In this document: one piece after another, positions 11,551 to 64,000 of the stretch
Layout of the letters: the number at the start of each line of letters is the position of its first letter
How positions within the stretch are numbered: the stretch's first letter is position 1
DNA from: Lamellibrachia columna
Lineage: Eukaryota > Annelida > Polychaeta > Sabellida > Siboglinidae
Reading direction: 5' to 3'
Length of the DNA: 64,000 bases
Assembly (NCBI GenBank): GCA_963662155.1
Contig: OY759261.1
Coordinates: 51,439,500 to 51,503,499 of the forward strand
Program-made: the position numbers and the translations under genes
Notes under the pieces: generated by a model
The model's input: the letters and a program-made list of their open reading frames with translations, nothing else
The model's database searches: none
Told to the model about the DNA's origin: nothing

Positions 11551-12312
11551 CTAATAAAAATATGTTTATATATTAGTGCGCAGAACAATTCCTTGACAAC
11601 TCCAGTGAACAATGGTCAATTAAAGGTTGTGTATTTGTAAATTGTAAATCTAAGTAACCATGGAAAAGAAAATTAAATTACCACTTTAACGCCAATTATA
11701 TACCCTCTCTGGTATAAGTTAAAATGTTTATAATACGTCTACACCGTCGTAACACAAATGATTTGTTAAAATCATTATCGTAAAAATATTAATGATATAC
11801 TTGTACATGTAAATATCGTGCATAATTCAAAAACTGTCAACATTTCTAAACAATATATGCGCCAGACCAACTGCTGCATGTAGATTCTCCTCTCTCACTT
11901 GTAATGGAAATGTGCCCAACTCAATGTACATGCCTACAAATTCTCACTTTAGCCATTTGTTCAATCCAAACAACAATTCCTTCAACACTGCCGCTCATAG
12001 TGCTCCATCCTTACACACACTTTTCACCATGTACACGGGCTAAACCCTGTCAACCTGCTTAATCCTCCGCCCCTTGTTCCTCTATTTAAATACATTTGAT
12101 ATTATCTAGGTTCTATCTTTTAGAAAATGTGATACCAATCCTGCATTGTCTTCTGCAGTTTCTCCTTGCAATACGTCAACACTGACACATTTCCACCAAA
12201 ATGAAAACCAATGAGCTTAAGAGGGAATGCTCCATCCTCTCCTTGTCTCCCTCCCACCATCCCTCCGCCCCTCCTCCGTCTCTGTCTGCCTGTCTGTTTA
12301 TGTATGTTTCTG

Positions 12313-12318
12313 TATGTA

Positions 12319-12353
<35 letters not shown>

Positions 12354-12386
12354 TTCTCTCTCTCTTTCTCTATCTCTCTCTCTCTA

Positions 12387-12437
<51 letters not shown>
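12313..12437 (+). repeat. (TGTC)n then (TC)n tract downstream of gene A stop
   Basis: TGTCTGTCTGTC followed by about 85 bp of CT-rich repeats. As (GA)n it would lie in the gene A 3' UTR or just beyond. Confidence 0.95.
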
Positions 12438-12439
<2 letters not shown>

Positions 12440-12669
12440 CTTTCTTATATATTTTCTCTCTCTTTTCTCACCCTGTCTCCCCCCTCTCTCTGTCTGTCTT
12501 TCTCATCACACCTCTTACCCTCTCCATATCAGCCTCTCCAGCCTTATATGTTAAATAACGAGAATGAAAACATTACAAAGATCGTTGTTCTTCAACGACA
12601 CCACCACCTGCGCGGCCGTCACACAACGTCCGATTGTCTGCCTCAAACTCATATGGCCCTGTTTATGGT

Positions 12670-43028
<30,359 letters not shown>

Positions 43029-43299
43029 TCCGTTCCTGTTGTTTGTCCGTAGCCAAGAGTCAAACGAAACCTAAAAAGAAATGATATGATTCATAAGGTG
43101 TAGTTACTGCACCACTCTAGACTCAATTCCTCCACCGAAAGCCTGTGTACAGATCCTTAAACCACATAACAAATGAAACAACATTTAGATGCGGTTAGTG
43201 TTGTGCCAGTGTTCAGAATAGCTTTAGCTTCGTGTGTGCGGGAAATTTAATGTGACCTGTTGCACCGCAGTTGATCGAGTTTGCCCGTTTAAACAGGTA

Positions 43300-43770
43300 G
43301 ATGTTCTCGTGGACTACGGTAGCTCGGGGAAGCGCGGTCGCCCTAAGGACCTTTGTCACGAAAGTCGCTTATTACAATGTGGTTTGACAACACTAGAGAC
43401 CAGGATCCTAAGAGGAGACCAAATAGAAGTGTTTAAAATAGTGAACGGTTATGAGAGTGTTGATAGGAATATGTTCTTCAAACTTAAAGAAGGCAATAGA
43501 ACCAGAGGACACAAAGCAGCATTAGTTATGGAGCAGTGTAGGTTGGACATGAGAAAGTACTCTTTCTCACAGAGGGTGATAAATGAATGGAACAAACTGC
43601 CAAATGATTGTGTTAATGCTAGTAGTGTGAATGTGTTTAAAAATAGATTTGACAGATATCTGGGCGGGTTACACATAGATGAAAACATTGTTGGACTCTC
43701 GCTAAGCCAATGGCTTCCTTGTCCACTTGCCATGTGGAACTTGTTGTTTGGGTGGCAATCTTGTTAAATC
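43300..43770 (+). mobile_element. LINE 3' tail, unit 2 copy, frame still open
   Basis: Same tail as at 6325 but with the frame open through VINEWNKLPNDCVNASSVN to the stop near 43767. It contains no RT catalytic core. It lies about 230 nt upstream of gene A exon 1 on the opposite strand. Confidence 0.8.
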
Positions 43771-43915
43771 TTGTTCAGTCTACTTGACGAGATATACTCC
43801 TGTTGACATTCTTAGCACATGACCCATGCATGTTGTGACTTGACGAGATATACTCCTGTTGACATTTTTCTCTTAATTCTTTGTTCATATGTAATATAAT
43901 TAGTACACTATGAGC

Positions 43916-44078
43916 GTATGGGGACCATCGGGCCCCATGTAGGGTAAAACCTATGGGGACCATCTTGCCCCATGTATGGCAAATCCGTATGGGGACCATC
44001 GAGCCCCATGTAGGGCAAGACCATGTGGGGACCATCTTGCCCCATGTAGGGCAAAACCGTATGGGGACTATTTTGCAA
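43916..44078 (+). repeat. 36-bp minisatellite, unit 2 copy
   Basis: Same array as 6928-7090 with the same copy number. Confidence 0.9.
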
Positions 44079-45374
44079 AATGTATATCACGATGTATTCA
44101 AATCACCACATACTACAGCATATTTATAGTCTGACCTATTAATTTAATAATGATATTATAATGACACTAATTTGGTTCGTGATTTACATCATTATACGGT
44201 GATTTGCACCAGTTTTACTACTGACTAGGTATTCAGATAAAACTGCTTTTAAAAGTTAAATAACATATTAATTTAATTAGGTATGTTGTGTTTCTGATCA
44301 TTCTGGGTGGACATACGATAGACGTCAGCTTAATATTTATTAGGTTTAGTGACATTCAGAGTTTTTCTTACTACGTAATTGGGGCTGTGTTATCCTATTG
44401 GCCCGCACTGCCCCGTGATACCCGCTGCCAGTGATAAAATAGCAGATTTTTTTCCGAATTCCGATAAGAGTAAATGCACCCCTATGGTATTTCCTCTGCG
44501 CTTTGCAGGTCATGCTGCGGGCATAGTTTAGACACATCAGTGCGCCAATGCTCGTACGGCCTAGCTGTCAAACTATCTAAAGGACGTATTGCCCATTTAT
44601 CAACCCATACAGTAGTCGGGTGGTTCACACCAAGAAAAGGCGGCGCGCCTCTTTATAGCGTCATCACAGATACAACAGGAACACCCGGGGAATGACACTG
44701 CACAGATAACCATACAAAACTATATCCTCGATTTATTTAGCCCATCGCGAATCAGGTTCGTTGATATCAAAATGTGTAGTGTTTGCGTGAATGACTTAAG
44801 TAATATGCGCAGTCAAGAGAACGTAAAATTAAATTTAAAAATTAACATTGATTGGGTAACCTGCGAACGTATGAGTATCCTTATGTCATAATATATACAG
44901 CCGGACCATTTTTGCTTTTTTTGTGGTGTGTGGTGTGTGGTGTGCGTGTGTGTATTTTTCTTGCCCCTCCCTGGAAAATTCCAGCGGGCGTCCCTGCCCT
45001 GACCAAGAATATGACAAAATGAAGCAACATGTACTCACGATTACGACAGCAGTATTCCAAAATATCAAATCGATTAACCAGAGTTAAGTATTTGATAGAC
45101 ACCGTGCGAAAACACTGTATTTGTTACGCGGCTCAGCGAGTGTGTGCGTTAGAAAGAACTGCCAAGCGCTGGCTGTGATCTCAGTTCTGTGACCTCGTTG
45201 GCAGTGGACACGGGTCAATAATCAGGACAGCTAGGTCAGTAACCAGGACTTTAGAAACCGGCACGGTCATTCAGCTGTGTCAATGACTGCGTCGTGACTG
45301 ACCCTTCTGTTATATGAAGTTGGCTTTACTTCAGAGGAATTAGGTCTGCCGAGGTTGAAATACAAAGAACTTGT

Positions 45375-47130
45375 CAAAGATAAAAATAGCATTCGCATAC
45401 CTTGTTCAATTCAGTGTTTATTTGATGTTCCACATTTTTATCACAAGTTTTGAAAAACGGTATTGTACTAAAAAGTGTTGTATCATCTGCATACATAATA
45501 AATTTAAATATTTGGCTTGCCTCTGTTAAATCATTTATGTATATTAGGAAGAGAAGTGGACCTAGTATGGAACCTTGTGGCACACCTGTTGTAATAGGCA
45601 ACATGTCTGATATTGTGTCTTTAAACACTATATATTGGTTTGTATTACTCAAATAGCTTTCCATTAAGTTCAGAGCTGTGCCATTTATTCCATAGTGTTT
45701 TAATTTGCTTAATAAAATGTTGTGATCTAAAGTATCAAAAGCTTTGGATAAATCTAGAAATATATGTATTGGTGTTTTATTATAATCCAGCGCCGCTATT
45801 GGTCTATCTAGTACTTCCAAAACTGCATATTCTGTTGAATGACCAGTTTTGAAGCTATACTGGTTTGCATAAAAAAGTCTATGTTCAATAAAGAATGAAT
45901 AAATTTGATTGTGCATTACTTTCTCAATAACTTTGGAAATTACTGGTAATAATGATATAGGTATATAGTTACTAAATTGTGTGTCATCATAATTTTTTTA
46001 ATTTGGAATAACTTTTGCAATGTTTAGTTTATTTGGGAAAATTCCAGTATTTAAAATTTGTCTTACAATCAATGTTAGAGGTTCAATTATAATGCTTTTA
46101 ATGTATTTTAATTGTTTCAAAGAAATGCCATCATGAACACAGCTGGTTTTTGCTGGTTACTATGGTCTCTTCATTAATTTCATGAAATTAAAAAGGGTTT
46201 ACAAGATGCTTTTTCAAATAAGAACTATAACTTTTACTGCTTATGTTGTGTATTCTTCTAGCAAGCATGGTCCTATGTTAGTGAAAGATTAATTTAATTT
46301 ATTTGTAATTTCCACATTATTAATTATTTTAAAGTCACCTTCTCTGAAAGTTGTTTGTAGTGTTTTCTTTTTACTGGGTCTAGATAAGATATCATTTATT
46401 GTTTTCTGAGTTTTCTTTGTGTCGTTTCTATATTGGTTAAACAGTATTTCATAATACATCAGCTTAGCCACTCTAATACTTCTTTTTAAAATACAGTTGT
46501 AAGTTCTTAAGTTAATCTTTTGTATAAAATACCCTGTTGCATTGGGATTTGTTATTTTCATAAGTTTACTCTATATTAATTGACATAAGTATACCTTTGG
46601 TTTTCCCCGCTGATTTTTTTGTGTTTGCGTTTATTGAATGTAACTATTTTATATGACATATGTTTAACATTAGCCATGTCCATTTCTTCAATAAAAATGT
46701 TATAGTTAGAATTTGGATCTGAGAAAAGATTTTGTATAATTTATTTATGTTTGATTTGGTAATCTCGTTTGCAAAATGACACATAGCTTTTTCATTTTGT
46801 AAATGTATTTTTACAACTTTTGGATGACATTTTTTTAAGTTGTGTAATGTCGATAAATATGAAGTATGGTTGATGGTCGGAAAACTGTTTGATTAAAATT
46901 CCTGATGTTGAATTAAGGTAGCTTGACTTAATTTACATAATAAATTATATATTAAGGTTCCATTTAAGTGTGAAAATCTTGTTGGCAGTGTTATTTTTTA
47001 AAGAAGCTATGCTCGGTTAGGGAATAAAAAACTCACAAAATATTTGTTTTTGGTTAATTTTAAGCAAGTTTATATTAAAATCTACAGCAAGTTGTTTTGA
47101 ACAAATGTTGATGATAATAATAATGAAAAT
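45375..47130 (-). pseudogene. LINE endonuclease-reverse transcriptase remnant, unit 2 copy
   Basis: Collinear copy of the 8376-10110 element with the same breaks, including the stop before the FTNIGP motif. The linker is longer here and reads KKTQKTINDIL, the form expected for this LINE group, so the unit 1 copy carries a small in-frame deletion. The RT core 45374-45916 is open, with GVPQGSILGPLLF and YADD. Confidence 0.85.
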
Positions 47131-47410
47131 ACCATAGTGTCACAAACAATTTGACTTTTGATTCCGAAATTACTGTTTTATTCTATGCTCAGGCTTACCT
47201 AATGGCAGAACCCTGAGCTCGTTTGCCACAGAAAGGCACACTGACAACAAGTAATTGTTGGTAAAGGCCATTTAATAATTGTACTAACAAAACACATGTA
47301 CATGTATATCGATGAGACAGGTCAACAGGTGACATCAACATGTTCATCGTGAAAATAGTACGTTATACATAATCATACATGTTATACGTATCGATGAGAG
47401 ACAGCTGAAC

Positions 47411-47752
47411 ATGCACACGAACAAGCACATGCACGCGCACACTCATACACACACAATCATATATGATATGATCATTATGGTGTTCTTTTTTTTCCTCTTT
47501 TTTTTTTTTGTCTTAGAAAAATTATATATGTTTGACCAACTGATTTAGTTAAATTTTATTTTGCAAGGTGGCTCCTCGATAGCGACTAGCAAAGTCTTAG
47601 AGGAGTCTCCTGACCCTATTTGTTTGTTTAATATATACTGTGTTTACTTACAACCATATACACCTGTATTAATTAAAATTATAATTTAACATGGATATAT
47701 ATCTATTATGTGAAATGTATGATGGGTCAAATAAAAACATTTCTTCTTCTTC
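47411..47752 (+). mobile_element. LINE-like 3' end between direct repeats, unit 2 copy
   Basis: Counterpart of 10391-10732 with the same flanking repeats (47347-47410 and 47753-47820). Confidence 0.5.
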
Positions 47753-48396
47753 ATCTTGAAAATAGTACGTTATACATAATCATACATGTTATACATATCG
47801 ATGAGAGACAGCTGAACTGATAACACAAAAAATCTCATCGAAAAGCAATAATTATTCAATTACAAATAAAAGTAGAGAAGATGCGGCGGTAATTTGTCTA
47901 ACCGAAACATGCACATTGACACCAGCATAAAACAAAGTAATGCTGTTACAAACATACTGCATAACCATTATGTATGCATTGAACTAAAATTGTGCACTAA
48001 GACGTTATAAAATCCCTGATGGGAGAATTCACATGTGTGAAAGCTGAAAACACAATGGAAATTGTCACAGATATTACTGTATACCCACCATGTGTGTGCA
48101 TTCAAGCACAATTGTATACAAAAAACCTTCTACATCCGTCTTTTGGAAAAACCACAAGAAGGAAAGCATTAAAACACAATGCACATTATCCCAAAGATCA
48201 ACATACTACCGATTATGTATATCGACCGGTAAACCTCCTGAAATCTGTATGGGAATAATCACACTAAGGAAAATGTTAATACGCGATGCAGATTGCTTAT
48301 CACAAACAAACAAACAAACAAACAAACAAACAGTATGACAAGATTGAGTGTATAGATACAATTCACCAAGAACATAGCAAGACATGCAACAGTTGG

Positions 48397-48573
48397 GATA
48401 GTAAGGGGAGAACAGCGGGGGTAATAATGGGAGAACAGCGGGGTAGTAAGGGGAGAATAGCGGGGGTAATAATGGGAGAACAGCGGGGTAGTAAGGGGAG
48501 AATAGCGGGGGTAGTAAAGGAACAACATCGAGGATAGTAATGGGAGAATAGCGGGGGTAGTAAGGGGAGAACA
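48397..48573 (+). repeat. Purine-rich minisatellite, unit 2 copy
   Basis: Same array as 11374-11550. Confidence 0.85.
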
Positions 48574-49336
48574 CCTAATAAAAATATGTTTATATATTAG
48601 TGCGCAGAACAATTCCTTGACAACTCCAGTGAACAATGGTCAATTAAAGGTTGTGTATTTGTAAATTGTAAATCTAAGTAACCATGGAAAAGAAAATTAA
48701 ATTACCACTTTAACGCCAATTATATACCCTCTCTGGTATAAGTTAAAATGTTTATAATACGTCTACACCGTCGTAACACAAATGATTTGTTAAAATCATT
48801 ATCGTAAAAATATTAATGATATACTTGTACATGTAAATATCGTGCATAATTCAAAAACTGTCAACATTTCTAAACAATATATGCGCCAGACCAACTGCTG
48901 CATGTAGATTCTCCTCTCTCACTTGTAATGGAAATGTGCCCAACTCAATGTACATGCCTACAAATTCTCACTTTAGCCATTTGTTCAATCCAAACAACAA
49001 TTCCTTCAACACTGCCGCTCATAGTGCTCCATCCTTACACACACTTTTCACCATGAACACGGGCTAAACCCTGTCAACCTGCTTAATCCTCCGCCCCTTG
49101 TTCCTCTATTTAAATACATTTGATATTATCTAGGTTCTATCTTTTAGAAAATGTGATACCAATCCTGCATTGTCTTCTGCAGTTTCTCCTTGCAATACGT
49201 CAACACTGACACATTTCCACCAAAATGAAAACCAATGAGCTTAAGAGGGAATGCTCCATCCTCTCCTTGTCTCCCTCCCACCATCCCTCCGCCCCTCCTC
49301 CGTCTCTGTCTGCCTGTCTGTTTATGTATGTTTCTG

Positions 49337-49402
49337 TATGTATGTCTGTCTGTCTGTCTGTCTGTCTCTTTCTCTCTCTCTTTCTCTATCTCTCTCTCTC
49401 TA

Positions 49403-49459
<57 letters not shown>
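49337..49459 (+). repeat. (TGTC)n then (TC)n tract downstream of gene B stop
   Basis: Counterpart of 12313-12437 with fewer TGTC repeats and a slightly longer (TC)n. Confidence 0.95.
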
Positions 49460-49461
<2 letters not shown>

Positions 49462-49691
49462 CTTTCTTATATATTTTCTCTCTCTTTTCTCACCCTGTCT
49501 CCCCCCTCTCTCTGTCTGTCTTTCTCATCACACCTCTTACCCTCTCCATATCAGCCTCTCCAGCCTTATATGTTAAATAACGAGAATGAAAACATTACAA
49601 AGATCGTTGTTCTTCAACGACACCACCACCTGCGCGGCCGTCACACAACGTCCGATTGTCTGCCTCAAACTCATATGGCCCTGTTTATGGT

Positions 49692-63944
<14,253 letters not shown>

Positions 63945-64000
63945 CTGTTAAGTTACCGAAAAATATTCAAAGAATACAGAAGAGTCGACGAATAGAGGTT

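Larger units (their letters stand above)
6055..12669. other. Intergenic region between genes A and C (6.6 kb)
   Basis: Must contain the gene A 3' UTR (right end) and any gene C promoter and 5' non-coding exon (left end), but none of these can be placed from sequence alone. It otherwise holds the LINE tail at 6325, minisatellites at 6928 and 11374, the LINE RT relic at 8376-10110, the flanked LINE end at 10391 and the CT tract. I see nothing in 7100-8375 or 11600-12200. Confidence 0.85.
43071..49691. other. Intergenic region between genes B and A (6.6 kb)
   Basis: Second copy of the 6055-12669 region with the same contents. The gene A promoter should lie here, upstream of the acceptor at 43071; no convincing TATA or initiator assignment is possible. 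Confidence 0.85.

Overview
The window is animal nuclear DNA: AT-rich, intron-dense and full of microsatellites, LINE remnants, tRNA-derived SINEs and DNA-transposon fragments. The style of the LINE and SINE families suggests a lophotrochozoan invertebrate, plausibly a mollusc; that assignment is inference. All confident protein-coding exons lie on the minus strand and belong to one family: full-size ABCB1-type (P-glycoprotein / multidrug-resistance) ABC transporters.

The window is about 1.7 units of a head-to-tail tandem repeat of roughly 37 kb. Base 1 matches base 36780, and 63944 matches 26909, so the offset grows from 36779 to 37035 through indels, many of them in simple repeats. Three genes are seen. 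Gene C (left edge) shows only coding exons 1-3 (6012 down to 122) and runs off the left end. Gene A (43028 down to 12670) is complete: 26 coding exons with GT..AG junctions and matching phases give an open frame of 1328 codons (1327 residues). Gene B (right edge) shows only the last 11 exons (63944 down to 49692), and its 5' part lies beyond the right end.

Gene A encodes TMD1-NBD1-linker-TMD2-NBD2 with both nucleotide-binding domains intact (Walker A, Q-loop, signature, Walker B with catalytic Glu, H-loop). By family knowledge it is a plasma-membrane ATP-driven efflux pump for hydrophobic xenobiotics, the multixenobiotic-resistance pump of aquatic invertebrates. Genes A and B differ only at six synonymous sites in the shared exons, so at least these two appear functional and very recently duplicated or homogenised.

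The intergenic segments (about 6055-12669 and 43071-49691) are copies of each other. Each carries a rotted LINE endonuclease/RT gene on the minus strand, a LINE tail on the plus strand, two minisatellites and a LINE 3' end between 65-bp direct repeats. Introns hold hAT-like transposase remnants, SINEs, a MITE, a large inverted repeat pair, a 1.9-kb minisatellite and long (TA)n, (GT)n and (GTGC)n runs. I found no convincing tRNA or rRNA gene, CRISPR array or second protein-coding gene family. Promoters, 5' non-coding exons and poly(A) sites of the three genes could not be placed.
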